From Leifsonia shinshuensis (GTDB lineage Bacteria; Actinomycetota; Actinomycetes; Actinomycetales; Microbacteriaceae): a stretch of 64,000 bases of DNA. Each line of letters opens with the position of its first letter. Position 1 is the stretch's first letter. The position numbers and the translations under genes are program-made. Location: the NCBI RefSeq assembly GCF_022606355.1, contig NZ_JAHHZQ010000001.1, forward strand, positions 124,001 through 188,000. The letters are read 5' to 3'. The notes under the pieces were generated by a model. That model worked only from the letters and a program-made list of their open reading frames with translations, did not search any database and was not told where the DNA came from. This document shows, piece by piece, positions 51,746 through 60,780 of this stretch.

Positions 51746-53871
51746 CGTGCGGCCTCCAACGGCTTGACGGTCAGGATGTGCACCGGCTCGGAGAAGGCGT
51801 CGAGGCGCACGTAGTTGTCGGCGCCCCAGGTCCAGCGCTGGCCGGTCACCAGGTCGCGCACCTCGAACTGCGATCCCGGCGCGATGCCGAACGCGGCGAC
51901 GTCGAGGTGCACCAGCGTCTCGCGAACCGAGTGCGGGTCGACGTTGGCGACGACGAGCACGGCGTCGGGCTTGCCGCTGCGCGTGAACTCGCCGGCGAGG
52001 TACTTGGAGTAGACCAGCACGGCGTCGTCCTCGCTCCCGTGCACGCGCAGGTTGCGCAGCTGGCGCAGCGCGGGATGCTCGCTGCGCGCCCGGTTGAGCA
52101 TCGTGAGGTACGGCGCGAGGGAGCGGCCGAGTGCGGCTGCTCTGGCGTAGTCGCGGGGACGGTACTCGTACTTCTCGTTGTCGATGTACTCCTCTGCACC
52201 GGGGCGCGCGACGTTCTCGTACAGCTCGAACCCGGAGTAGACGCCCCAGGTCGGGGCCCCCGTCGCGGCGATCGCCGCGCGGATCTTGAAGGCGGCCGGG
52301 CCGCCGAACTGCAGGTACTCGGTGAGGATGTCCGGCGTGTTCACGAACAGGTTGGGGCGGAGGAAGTCCGGAGTGTCTTCGGCCAGGCCGGTGAGGAACT
52401 CGGCGAGCTCCTCCTTCGTGTTGCGCCAGGTGAAGTAGGTGTACGACTGCTGGAAGCCGGCCTTGGCCAGCGTGTGCAGGAGGGCGGGCCGCGTGAACGC
52501 CTCGGCGAGGAACACCACATCCGGGTCGGTGGCGTTGACCGTGTGGATGAGCCACTCCCAGAAGTGCAGCGGCTTGGTGTGCGGGTTGTCGACGCGGAAG
52601 ATCCGTACGCCGAGGGACATCCAGTACCGCACGATCCGCAGGACCTCGGCGCGCAGCCCGTCGTAGTCGTTGTCGAAGTTGATCGGGTAGATGTCCTGGT
52701 ACTTCTTCGGCGGGTTCTCCGCGTAGGCGATGGTGCCGTCGGGGAGCGTGGTGAACCACTCCGGGTGCTGAGTGACCCACGGGTGGTCGGGGGAGGCCTG
52801 CAGGGCGAGATCGAGGGCGATCTCCAGCCCCGCCTGCTTGGCCTTGCCGAGGAAGAACGCGAAGTCCTTCTCGGTGCCGAGATCCGGGTGGATGGCGTCG
52901 TGCCCGCCGTCGGGACCGCCGATCGCCCACGGCGACCCCGGGTCGTTCTCCCCGGCGTCCAGCGTGTTGTTCGGGCCCTTGCGGAAGGTGCGGCCGATCG
53001 GGTGGATCGGCGGCAGGTACACGACGTCGAAGCCCATGGCCGCGACTTCGGGCAGGCGCTTGGCGGCAGTGCGGAAGGTGCCGGACTGCCAGGAGCCGTC
53101 CGGAAGGCGCTTGGCGCCCTCGGAGCGCGGGAAGAACTCGTACCAGCTGCCGACACCGGCGCGCGTGCGTTCGACGAGCACCGCCCGCGTCGGGGACAGC
53201 GACGGAAGCGCGACGACCGGACGCTCGGCGAGGATGCGCTTGATGCGGTCGTCGACCGCCGCCTGGAACCGCTCGTCGACGCCGCGATCGGCGTCGCCCA
53301 CCACCCGGGCGGCCTCCGACAGATGGCGGCGCTCCGCCGTGGAGCGACGCTTGTCGGCGGCGGCCTTCGTGAGCAGGTCGTGTGCGATCGTCAGCATCAG
53401 CTCGACGTCGATGCCCGCCGGCACCTTGACCTCGGCGTTGTGCCGCCAGGTGGCGTACTCGTCGGCGTAGGCCTGGACGCGATACCGCCAGAGGCCCTCC
53501 TGCTCGAGCTGGACCTCGACCTCCCAGCGGTCGGTTCCCGGCGCGATGGCGCGCATGTGGTGCTCGGTCTGGGTGCCGGACGGGTCGAGCAGGAGCAGGT
53601 CGACGCCGATGCGGTCGTGGCCCTCCCGGAACGCCGTGGCGCGGAAGGGCACGACCTCCCCGCTGAACGCCGACGCCGCCCAGTGCCCTTCATCGACCTG
53701 GGGGGACAGGTCGAGGATGGGGATGCGAGGGAGCAGGGGTTCGTAGTCGACGTCGGCCGGCTCGGCGGCCGGCGCGTCGCTGACGGCCGTCTCGACGGAC
53801 CCCGTCTCGACGGGTGCCTGCACCGGCTCTGCTGCGGCGGCTGATGGTTTGGTCGCTGCGCTCTTTCCCAC
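51742..53871 (-). CDS. glgE: Alpha-1,4-glucan:maltose-1-phosphate maltosyltransferase
   Basis: GH13_3 enzyme (709 aa) that extends alpha-glucan with maltose units from maltose-1-phosphate. Residues 1-45 are an Ala/Pro/Glu-rich tail; then the N domain, insertion and barrel: [22 protein letters not shown], the nucleophile Asp428 in [16 protein letters not shown], acid Glu in [14 protein letters not shown] and the substrate loop TYFTWRNTK. TreS and the maltokinase Pep2 that make maltose-1-phosphate are not in the window. Start GTG at 53871: TACGGT ends 6 nt upstream (leaderless); the frame is open to 53886. First gene of glgE-glgB. Confidence 0.96.
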   Translation of the reverse strand: MGKSAATKPSAAAAEPVQAPVETGSVETAVSDAPAAEPADVDYEPLLPRIPILDLSPQVDEGHWAASAFSGEVVPFRATAFREGHDRIGVDLLLLDPSGTQTEHHMRAIAPGTDRWEVEVQLEQEGLWRYRVQAYADEYATWRHNAEVKVPAGIDVELMLTIAHDLLTKAAADKRRSTAERRHLSEAARVVGDADRGVDERFQAAVDDRIKRILAERPVVALPSLSPTRAVLVERTRAGVGSWYEFFPRSEGAKRLPDGSWQSGTFRTAAKRLPEVAAMGFDVVYLPPIHPIGRTFRKGPNNTLDAGENDPGSPWAIGGPDGGHDAIHPDLGTEKDFAFFLGKAKQAGLEIALDLALQASPDHPWVTQHPEWFTTLPDGTIAYAENPPKKYQDIYPINFDNDYDGLRAEVLRIVRYWMSLGVRIFRVDNPHTKPLHFWEWLIHTVNATDPDVVFLAEAFTRPALLHTLAKAGFQQSYTYFTWRNTKEELAEFLTGLAEDTPDFLRPNLFVNTPDILTEYLQFGGPAAFKIRAAIAATGAPTWGVYSGFELYENVARPGAEEYIDNEKYEYRPRDYARAAALGRSLAPYLTMLNRARSEHPALRQLRNLRVHGSEDDAVLVYSKYLAGEFTRSGKPDAVLVVANVDPHSVRETLVHLDVAAFGIAPGSQFEVRDLVTGQRWTWGADNYVRLDAFSEPVHILTVKPLEAAR

Positions 53872-53877
53872 ATGCCG

Positions 53878-53944
53878 ACCGTACACTCATTCACTCACCC
53901 GTCATGAGCCCATTAACACTCCCGTCACGCGCCTCGTTTATGCT
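53878..53944. promoter_or_regulatory. Divergent leaderless promoters of glgE and glgP
   Basis: On the minus strand TACGGT (53878-53883) stands 6 nt before glgE. On the plus strand TATGCT (53939-53944) stands 7 nt before the glgP GTG at 53952. The 80-bp gap between the starts suggests joint control; no operator was recognised. Confidence 0.5.
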
Positions 53945-53951
53945 CGTGCGA

Positions 53952-56519
53952 GTGAAGGCCATCCGTAGATTCACCGTCCGCGCCGTCCTCCCCGAGAACC
54001 TCTCTGCCCTCGAGGAGATCGCGGGAAACCTCCGCTGGTCCTGGCACGAGCCGACCAAGGAGCTGTTCGCCCGCATCTCGCCGGAGCTGTGGCAGGAGGT
54101 CGGGCACGACCCGATCGCCTTGCTCGGCTCCGTCGAGCCCTCGCGGCTCGCCGAGCTCGCGGCGGACCCCGGGTACGTCGACTGGGCCAACCATGTCAGG
54201 GACGAGCTGCGCGCCTACATCCATGACCCGCGCTGGTACCAGTCCCTCGGCGAGTCGGCGCCGGCCTCCATCGCCTACTTCTCTCCCGAGTTCGGGATCG
54301 CGGCGACCCTGCCGCAATACTCTGGCGGCCTCGGCATCCTCGCCGGCGACCACCTGAAGGCCGCGAGCGACCTGGGCGTCCCCCTGGTCGGCGTCGGGCT
54401 CTTCTACCGCTCCGGCTACTTCTCCCAGGCCATCACGCCGGACGGCTGGCAGCTGGAGAGCTATCCGGTGCTCGATCCGGACGGCCTGCCGCTCAGTGTG
54501 CTGCGCGACCCGGACGGCTCTCCGGTGCAGATCACGCTCGCACTGCCCGCCGGGGAGCTGCACGCCCGGGTGTGGCAGGCGGCGGTCGGCCGGGTGCGCC
54601 TGCTGCTGCTGGACACCGACATCCCCGAGAACGACGAGAGCCTGCGCTCGGTCACCGACCGGCTGTACGGGGGCGGCGGCGAGCACCGGCTGCTGCAGGA
54701 GCTGCTGCTCGGCATCGGCGGCGTGCGCGCCGTGAAGGCCTGGGCGGAGCTCACCGGTGCGCCGGCCGCCGAGGTCTTCCACACCAACGAGGGCCACGCC
54801 GGCTTCCTCGGTCTGGAGCGGATCTCCGACCTGATCGGCGAGGGTCTCACGTTCGATGAAGCCCTCCAGGTGGTGCGCGCCGGCACGGTGTTCACCACGC
54901 ACACGCCCGTCCCCGCCGGTATCGATCGGTTCGACCGGCCGCTGGTGGAGCGGTACTTCTCCACCACGCTGTTGCCGGGCGTCGAGGTGGACGAGGTGCT
55001 CGCGCTCGGCGCGGAGGACTACTCGGGCGGCTCCGACGCCGTGTTCAACATGGCGGTCATGGGCCTGCGGCTGGGCCAGCACGCGAACGGCGTCTCCCGA
55101 CTGCACGGGGAGGTCAGCCGGCAGATGTTCGGTGGACTGTTCCCGGGGTTCGACAACCCGGAGGTGCCGATCGACTCGGTCACCAACGGCGTCCATGCTC
55201 CCACCTGGACCGACCCGATGCTGCGGTCGCTGGCCCTGGAGCGTCTCGGCACCGACGACACCACGCACGCCGACTGGGCCAACTCCGGGGCGGTCAGCGA
55301 CCTGGATCTGTGGAGCGTCCGCACCCGGATGCGCGAGCAGCTCGTGCGCGATGCGCGTCGACGGCTCGCGGCGGCGTGGGAGGCGCAGAACCCGGGCGGC
55401 ATCGCGCCGGTCTGGATGAGCGACCTCCTGGACCCGAACGTGCTGACGATCGGCTTCGCCCGGCGCGTGCCGACCTACAAGCGGCTCACGCTGATGCTGC
55501 ACGACCCGCAGCGGCTGCGGAACATCCTCCTGCACCCCGAGCGGCCCGTGCAGTTCGTGATCGCGGGCAAGTCGCACCCGGCGGACGACGAGGGCAAGCG
55601 TCTCATCCAGAAGCTCGTGCAGTTCGCGAGCGAGCCGGAGATCCGGCAGCGCATGGTCTTCCTGCCCGATTACGACATCGGGATGGCCCAGCTGCTGTAC
55701 CCGGGGACCGACGTCTGGTTGAACAACCCGCTGCGACCCCTGGAGGCCTGCGGGACCTCCGGCATGAAGGCGGCCCTCAACGGCGGGCTGAACCTCTCGA
55801 TCCTCGACGGCTGGTGGAACGAGTTCTACGACGGCGAGAACGGCTGGGCCATCCCCTCGGCGGACGCGGCGGGAGACGGTGCCGAGCGCGACGCGTTGGA
55901 GGCCGAGGCGATGTACGACCTGATCGAGCACCAGATCGCCCCGCGCTTCTACGACCGCGACGGCGACGGCGTGCCCGACGCCTGGGTCGCGCAGATCCGC
56001 CACACCCTCTCGACCCTCTCCGCCCCGCTGAGCGCCGAGCGCATGGTGGGCGAGTACGTGGAGCGGCTGTACATGCCCGCGGCCGCCAACGAGAAGCGGC
56101 TGAGCGCCGACGACTACCGCGACGCGCGGGATCTCGCCGCGTGGAAGCAGCGCGTGCGATCGGCGTGGCCCGGCGTGAACGTGGCCCATGTGGACGCCGG
56201 CGGCCTCGACGCCGTGCCGCAGGTCGGCGACCAGCTGCGCGTGCGCGCCCTGGTGCACCTGAACGGCCTCCGACCGGAGGACGTCGAGGTGCAGCTCGTC
56301 TACGGCCGCAGCTACGACAGCGAGGACCTCACGGGCGTGCACTACGAGCGCTTGGAGCTCGAGCACGCGATCCCGGGTGCGGACCCCTCGGTCGCGCTCG
56401 AGTTCGCGGGCGGCGTGACGCTCACCTGGGCCGGCTCCTTCGGCTACACCGTGCGCATCGTCCCGGTCAACGATCTCCTGCTGTCGCCCGCCGAGCTCGG
56501 CCTCGTCGCCTCCGCCTGA
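53952..56519 (+). CDS. glgP: Glycogen/maltodextrin phosphorylase (actinobacterial type)
   Basis: PLP-dependent phosphorylase (855 aa) that releases glucose-1-phosphate from alpha-1,4-glucan ends. It is the GT35 type with DUF3417 N-domain (residues 8-110, LPENLSALEEIAGNLRWSWHEPTKELFARI). Further motifs are AYFSPEFGIAATLPQYSGGLGILAGDHLKAASDLGVPL, EVFHTNEGHAGFLGLERI, TTHTPVPAGIDRF, FARRVPTYKRLTL, and PLP Lys606 in EACGTSGMKAALNG. The start GTG at 53952 follows the -10 TATGCT by 7 nt; ATG 53940 and GTG 53946 are alternatives. Divergent from glgE. It degrades the glucan that GlgE/GlgB make, so synthesis and turnover are next to each other. Confidence 0.95.
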   Translation: MKAIRRFTVRAVLPENLSALEEIAGNLRWSWHEPTKELFARISPELWQEVGHDPIALLGSVEPSRLAELAADPGYVDWANHVRDELRAYIHDPRWYQSLGESAPASIAYFSPEFGIAATLPQYSGGLGILAGDHLKAASDLGVPLVGVGLFYRSGYFSQAITPDGWQLESYPVLDPDGLPLSVLRDPDGSPVQITLALPAGELHARVWQAAVGRVRLLLLDTDIPENDESLRSVTDRLYGGGGEHRLLQELLLGIGGVRAVKAWAELTGAPAAEVFHTNEGHAGFLGLERISDLIGEGLTFDEALQVVRAGTVFTTHTPVPAGIDRFDRPLVERYFSTTLLPGVEVDEVLALGAEDYSGGSDAVFNMAVMGLRLGQHANGVSRLHGEVSRQMFGGLFPGFDNPEVPIDSVTNGVHAPTWTDPMLRSLALERLGTDDTTHADWANSGAVSDLDLWSVRTRMREQLVRDARRRLAAAWEAQNPGGIAPVWMSDLLDPNVLTIGFARRVPTYKRLTLMLHDPQRLRNILLHPERPVQFVIAGKSHPADDEGKRLIQKLVQFASEPEIRQRMVFLPDYDIGMAQLLYPGTDVWLNNPLRPLEACGTSGMKAALNGGLNLSILDGWWNEFYDGENGWAIPSADAAGDGAERDALEAEAMYDLIEHQIAPRFYDRDGDGVPDAWVAQIRHTLSTLSAPLSAERMVGEYVERLYMPAAANEKRLSADDYRDARDLAAWKQRVRSAWPGVNVAHVDAGGLDAVPQVGDQLRVRALVHLNGLRPEDVEVQLVYGRSYDSEDLTGVHYERLELEHAIPGADPSVALEFAGGVTLTWAGSFGYTVRIVPVNDLLLSPAELGLVASA

Positions 56520-56525
56520 GGTGCG

Positions 56526-56558
56526 GGCCCTCCCGCTCAGAAGGCGAGCGGGAGGGCC
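56526..56558. terminator. Bidirectional hairpin between glgP and the convergent membrane gene
   Basis: A perfect 13-bp stem (56526-56538 with 56546-56558) with loop AGAAGGC. Its right arm is inside the last codons of the membrane gene. There is no T-run; function as a terminator for both genes is inferred from position and stability. Confidence 0.55.
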
Positions 56559-57079
56559 ATCAACGCGACGGAGGCGGCGCCCAGCCCGGCTTCGGCGCGG
56601 GCAAGGGCGGGCCGGCCGGATCGCGCGACGATCACCGCCGAGACGCTGGCGAACACCACGGCGGCGGCGACGACGAGTGCGGTGAGCGGGACGGCGTGAC
56701 CGGCGTGCCCGGCCGCAGGGTGAGCCGGTCCGGCGCGGTGACCCGCCGCGATCACGACGAGCCCGGCCATGATCACCGACTGCAGAGCGCGGTGAACGCC
56801 CATGCCCGGCCGGACGCGTGCGCCGGCCGTCACCCCATCGGAGCTGCCGTGGGGGAGTCGTGCGCGCACAGCCGCCGCGATGCCGAGTGCGACGAGCGCC
56901 GCCGTCCAGACGATCGCGGGCACGATCGGGTGCGGCAGCAGCATGGTGTCGGCCATCGCCGCGAGCATGGCCAGCATCCCCAGCCACGCCAGGGCGGAGC
57001 GGCGGTCGGCGCCTCCGGCGACGCAGCATGCTCCCAGCGCGGCCGGGAGCATGCTGCCGAGGTGGAGAGCCTCGATCAT
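56537..57079 (-). CDS. Small membrane protein with His-bearing loop, coupled to amine oxidase
   Basis: A 180-aa protein with about five hydrophobic segments (roughly 8-22, 28-46, 52-72, 100-114, 130-152) and a loop at 114-128 with four His (H114, H120, H125, H128) in a Gly/Ala/Pro context, plus further His at 6, 50, 77 and 96. Met-rich (SMLPAALG, LAMLAAMADTMLLPHP). The His/Met content suggests copper binding or transport. Start ATG at 57079 overlaps the amine-oxidase stop (ATGA at 57076-57079), so it is translated with the enzyme. I do not recognise a family with confidence. Confidence 0.75.
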   Translation of the reverse strand: MIEALHLGSMLPAALGACCVAGGADRRSALAWLGMLAMLAAMADTMLLPHPIVPAIVWTAALVALGIAAAVRARLPHGSSDGVTAGARVRPGMGVHRALQSVIMAGLVVIAAGHRAGPAHPAAGHAGHAVPLTALVVAAAVVFASVSAVIVARSGRPALARAEAGLGAASVALMALPLAF

Positions 57080-59064
57080 CCGTGGTGGTGGGTGTGGTCG
57101 TGGTCGCCGTGCCGGCCGGGAGCACAGTGCGCCGGCGCTTCGGCCGGCACGTTGAGCGCGGGGTTGCGGCCGAAGAAGCCGTACGGCTTGAGCGTGAACT
57201 TCGCGTAGTCCACCGGCATCACCGGCCAGTCCTCGACGCGCGGGAAGTGCGTCGGGCCGAAGGTGTGCCACAGCACGATGTCCTCGCCGTCGAGCGAACG
57301 GTCGGCGGCCATGTAGGCGGGCAGCCCGTCGCCTCCCGGATTCTGATTGACGAACTCGCCGGCGGGGTAGCGCTCGTCGCTGGCGTACTGCGTCACCCAC
57401 AGCTGCTTCGTGGTGAACGTGGCGCGCGCCGTGACCGTGGCCGAGGGGTCGGCCATCAGAGTGGGGTTCTGCTCGGCGTGGAGCACGTAGCCGGTCGGCC
57501 GCCCGAGCCGGTTCGTCTTCTCGGTGTTCACGATGTGCCAGGTGCGGCCGACGGAGGCGTCCGCGTCCCTGGCGCCGTCCGCCTCGCTCGCGATGCGGGT
57601 CACGCGCTTGGTGAAGGCGTTGCCGTAGGGGTTCGTCTCGCTGATCGGGAGACGAACGGCGTCCACCTCCTCCACCGCGTTGGCGAGCCCGTCCACCATC
57701 ATGTCGAGCCGTGCCGAGAACAGGTGCTGGTGGTAGGGCGCGCCCAGGCCCGGGGCGACCTCGCTCGCAGTCGGCGAACCGTCCACGTAGGCCGAGGTGA
57801 ACAGGATACCGGTCAGTTTGGCCTCGCACTCGATGGTGCCGTCGAGGTAGAGGTACCAGTAGAACCCGTAGTCGTAGTTGCCGACGGTGGTGAAGAACGA
57901 GATCACCAGCCGTCGCGAACGGCGCACCTCGTTGGCGGAGGTGAACATGTCGGTGTGCTTCCAGAGCGTCCCGTAGTCCTCCTCATGCATGCAGATCGCG
58001 TTCTCGACCGTCTTGGGGCGGCCGAACTCGTCGGACAGCACGGCGTCGAAGTAGCGGATCTCGCCGAGGCAGTCGCAGCCCAGCGTGAGCGAGTTCGCGA
58101 AGCGGCCGAACAAGTACTCGCCGGTGTCGAAGTAGTTCTGCCAGTACCGCGTGGGCGACGGATCGGCGTACGGCACGACCATCTCTGCGATGGACGCGCG
58201 GTAGATCACCGGGCGGACCTTCCCGCCCTGATCGGGGTCGGCGAACGCGAGGTTGCGCAGGATGAGCCCCTCCCTGGCGTCGAAGCCGAGCGAGAACGAC
58301 CAGTTCGCCCAGGTGACGGCGTCGCCCTCCACTCGGAAGCTCGGTCCCTCCGGCTGGGTGATCGAGATGGGTTTGAGGGTGTCCAGTGGAGCGGGCCGCT
58401 CCGCGGCGAGGTGGAAGTTGCCCGGCTCCTCGGGGACGGGGAGCTCGGCCGCGTCCACGACCTGGGTGACCACGCGGGCGATGACGTCGACGTAGGCGCA
58501 GAGCCCGTCGACAGGATGCGCCCACGGGTGGTCCTCGGCGTGGTCCATCCGGAACGCGAAGACGCGGATGATGCGGCGGCCCTCCTCACCCGGGATGTCG
58601 TAGGAGCCGGGAGAGAGCGGCGCGTACACCACCTGCTCGCTCGTGAGCCCGCGTTTCGCGAGCGCGCTCAGCCAACCGGTGTCGGCTGCCATCACGGAGC
58701 CGATGGCCTCGAACTCCTCCTCGAGGATGGGCACCTGGCCGCGGGAACCATCGACCGGGACCAGGGCGATGACCTCGCCACGGGCCAGCGACACGGCGGC
58801 ATCGATGCTCGCGCCGGTCGCGACATCGAGCAGGAGCACGCGCGCTTCCCGCTCGGGTGCGGGAGCGCTGCTGGCGAGCGCGGCGAGCACATCGGCCTTG
58901 TCCGGCTCCAGGAGGCCGACGTAGACGAAGCGGCTGGTCTCCGTGACGGCGCCCGCGTCGCGCAGGATGTGCGCGGCCGACACGATCTCGGCGGCCGTGA
59001 GGCTCGAGAGCGGTCCCGGGGCGAGCGTCTCGTCAGGGAGGGTCAGGGGCAGTTCGGTGGTCAT
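57076..59064 (-). CDS. tynA: Copper amine oxidase (primary-amine oxidase) with His-rich tail
   Basis: TPQ-dependent, 662 aa, oxidises primary amines to aldehyde, NH3 and H2O2. Expected residues are all in place: TPQ precursor Tyr397 in VGNYDYGFYW, catalytic base Asp313 in YFDTGEYLFG, copper ligands His445 and His447 in PYHQHLF and His606 in FGPTHFPR. Spacings nearly equal those of Arthrobacter globiformis oxidase (D298, Y382, H431, H433, H592). The last 18 residues are unusually His-rich (seven His, ending HGDHDHTHHHG). No signal peptide is visible, so likely cytoplasmic as in Arthrobacter. It follows the permease by 15 bp, with AGGAG overlapping the permease stop. Confidence 0.96.
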   Translation of the reverse strand: MTTELPLTLPDETLAPGPLSSLTAAEIVSAAHILRDAGAVTETSRFVYVGLLEPDKADVLAALASSAPAPEREARVLLLDVATGASIDAAVSLARGEVIALVPVDGSRGQVPILEEEFEAIGSVMAADTGWLSALAKRGLTSEQVVYAPLSPGSYDIPGEEGRRIIRVFAFRMDHAEDHPWAHPVDGLCAYVDVIARVVTQVVDAAELPVPEEPGNFHLAAERPAPLDTLKPISITQPEGPSFRVEGDAVTWANWSFSLGFDAREGLILRNLAFADPDQGGKVRPVIYRASIAEMVVPYADPSPTRYWQNYFDTGEYLFGRFANSLTLGCDCLGEIRYFDAVLSDEFGRPKTVENAICMHEEDYGTLWKHTDMFTSANEVRRSRRLVISFFTTVGNYDYGFYWYLYLDGTIECEAKLTGILFTSAYVDGSPTASEVAPGLGAPYHQHLFSARLDMMVDGLANAVEEVDAVRLPISETNPYGNAFTKRVTRIASEADGARDADASVGRTWHIVNTEKTNRLGRPTGYVLHAEQNPTLMADPSATVTARATFTTKQLWVTQYASDERYPAGEFVNQNPGGDGLPAYMAADRSLDGEDIVLWHTFGPTHFPRVEDWPVMPVDYAKFTLKPYGFFGRNPALNVPAEAPAHCAPGRHGDHDHTHHHG

Positions 59065-59079
59065 AGGTACTCACGTCTC

Positions 59080-60583
59080 CTAGGCGCTGATGGTGTCGAT
59101 GATGTTCTCGTAGGCGTCGCGCTTGGTGCGGCGCAGGACGAGCGCCTGCACCACGCCGATGATCGGGAAGGCGAGCATGGCGGCGAAGAACGCGATGGAG
59201 AGCGGGCCGAGCACCGGGGTGCCCTGCGTGTCCACATCGCCGATGAGGAGGGGGAAGTTGTCGACGATGATGAGCGTGACGCCCACCAGGCCGATGAGGC
59301 CGATGACAGGAGCGACGACGGTGCGCCAGAGCCCTGCGCCCGTCTTCTTCCGGGCGAAGTAGACGATCACGGCCAGGCAGGTCAGGGCCATCAGCACGAC
59401 GATCGCGAGGGTCGCTACGCCGCTGAACCAGGTGAAGACCTGCAGCACCGGATCGAGCCTGAACACGGCGAACGCCGCGATCAGCACGGCCGCCGTCCCC
59501 GTCTGCACCAGGGAGGAGGCGTACGGCGAGGCGTGCTTGCCGTGCACGCGGCCCACGAGGGCCGGGAGCACGCTCGCGTTCGACATCGAGTGCTGGTAGC
59601 GGGTGACCACGTTGTGGAAGGACAGCACACAGGCGAACAGGCTGGTGATCAGCAGCACGTTGACGACCACGCCGCCGACCGACCCGAGGTAGTGCACGGC
59701 CGTGTTCACGATGAACCCGCCGGTGTCCTTCGCCACGACGTCGACGATCCGCGTCGGCCCCCAGCCCATCACCAGCGACCACGAGGCGAACGTGTAGAAC
59801 ACTCCGATCGCGATCACCGCGATGTAGGTGGCGCGCGGGATGGTCTTCTCCGGTTCCTTCGCCTCGTCGCGGAAGATCGCCGTCGACTCGAACCCGATGA
59901 AGCCGGCGAGTGCGAACATCAGGCCGATGCCAGGGGAGCCGGAGAGCACCGTGCTCGGCTGGAACGGCACGGCGGAGAGACCGTCGGCGCCGCCGGTCGC
60001 GATGATGACGACGCTCAGGATCACGACGATGCCCACTTCGGCCACCAACAGCACCCCCAGCACCCGCGAGCTCAGCTCGATGTGCCGGTAGCCGAGGATG
60101 CCCACCAGGGCGACCATCGCCAGCGAGTACAGGTACCAGGGCAGGTCGGGACCGTGCAGTGCGACCACCGACGACTCGAGTGTCGCGCCGAGATAGCCGT
60201 ACACCGCCACCTGCACGGTCGTGTAGGTCAGCAGAGCCAGGTACGCCGCGGCCAGTCCGAGCGGGCGTCCCATCCCGTAGCCGACGTAGGTGAAGAACGC
60301 GCCGGGGCGCGGGATGAATCGGCTCATCGCACTCAGCCCGACGGCGAAGAACAGCAGGATGATCGCCCCGATCGCGAACATGGTGGGCACGCCCGCCCCG
60401 TTGCCGAGCAGGACCGCCACGGGGAAGCCGCCGCCGATCACGGTGAGGGGGGGCCGCGGCGGCGACCACCATGAACACGATCGAGCCGACGCCGAGCCGG
60501 CCAGAGAGCTGGCGCGACGCCCCGGGCCCGCGGATCGCGACCGGGTCGCCGAACAGAGCGTGAGGCTCCTGTGCTGCCGTCAT
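59080..60583 (-). pseudogene. APC-family amine/amino-acid permease, frameshifted in a G7 tract
   Basis: Two frames join to one permease. From the ATG at 60583 (GGAGGA 4 nt upstream) the first 45 or so residues are GRLGVGSIVFMVVAAAAP, then a run of seven C on the minus strand (G7 at 60447-60453 on plus) shifts the frame; the rest (VIGGGFPVAVLLGNGAGVPT ... to 59080) continues in the other register. Removing one base gives a continuous protein of 500 aa, the length of its divergent neighbour, with about 12 helices and APC motifs (AGFIGFESTAIFRDEAKEPEKTIPRATYIAVI). It could be a real inactivation, a phase-variable switch or a sequencing error. Likely imports the amine for the oxidase. Confidence 0.85.
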
Positions 60584-60780
60584 GAGTTCCTCCAGGAATG
60601 GCCGAGTGGGATACGCGGCCCAGTCTCACCACCCGGTGTTGCGCCACCGTTCCGTGCGCGTGAAGACTCCCAGCGCGCGGAATGGGACGGCGCTGTCGCA
60701 TTCGGCGGTCACGCGTCCGTGACGCCACCGAAACGCCGTCGCAACGTGGCGCACGTAGCCTCGCGGACGAGGAGCACACG
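60584..60780. promoter_or_regulatory. Divergent regulatory region between the two amine permeases
   Basis: The 197-bp gap holds a perfect inverted repeat GTCACG-CGTC-CGTGAC (60708-60723) and, further out, TGCGCCAC (near 60639) facing GTGGCGCA (near 60746). These are candidate sites for the IclR-type regulator encoded at the end of the cluster. GGAG at 60771-60774 is the ribosome-binding site of the right-hand permease. Confidence 0.4.

Noticed and set aside
49538-52930. Single 1130-codon frame covering glgB and part of glgE
   Set aside because: The part upstream of 51745 is an out-of-register reading of glgE; GlgB starts at 51745 by the ATGA overlap and family N-terminus.
53925-57125. Long frame antisense to glgP
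   Set aside because: Arg/Gly/Val/Leu-rich shadow; the plus strand encodes a complete phosphorylase with PLP lysine.
56818-60474. 1218-codon plus-strand frame over the amine oxidase and permease
   Set aside because: Compositionally biased shadow of the minus-strand genes with intact catalytic residues.
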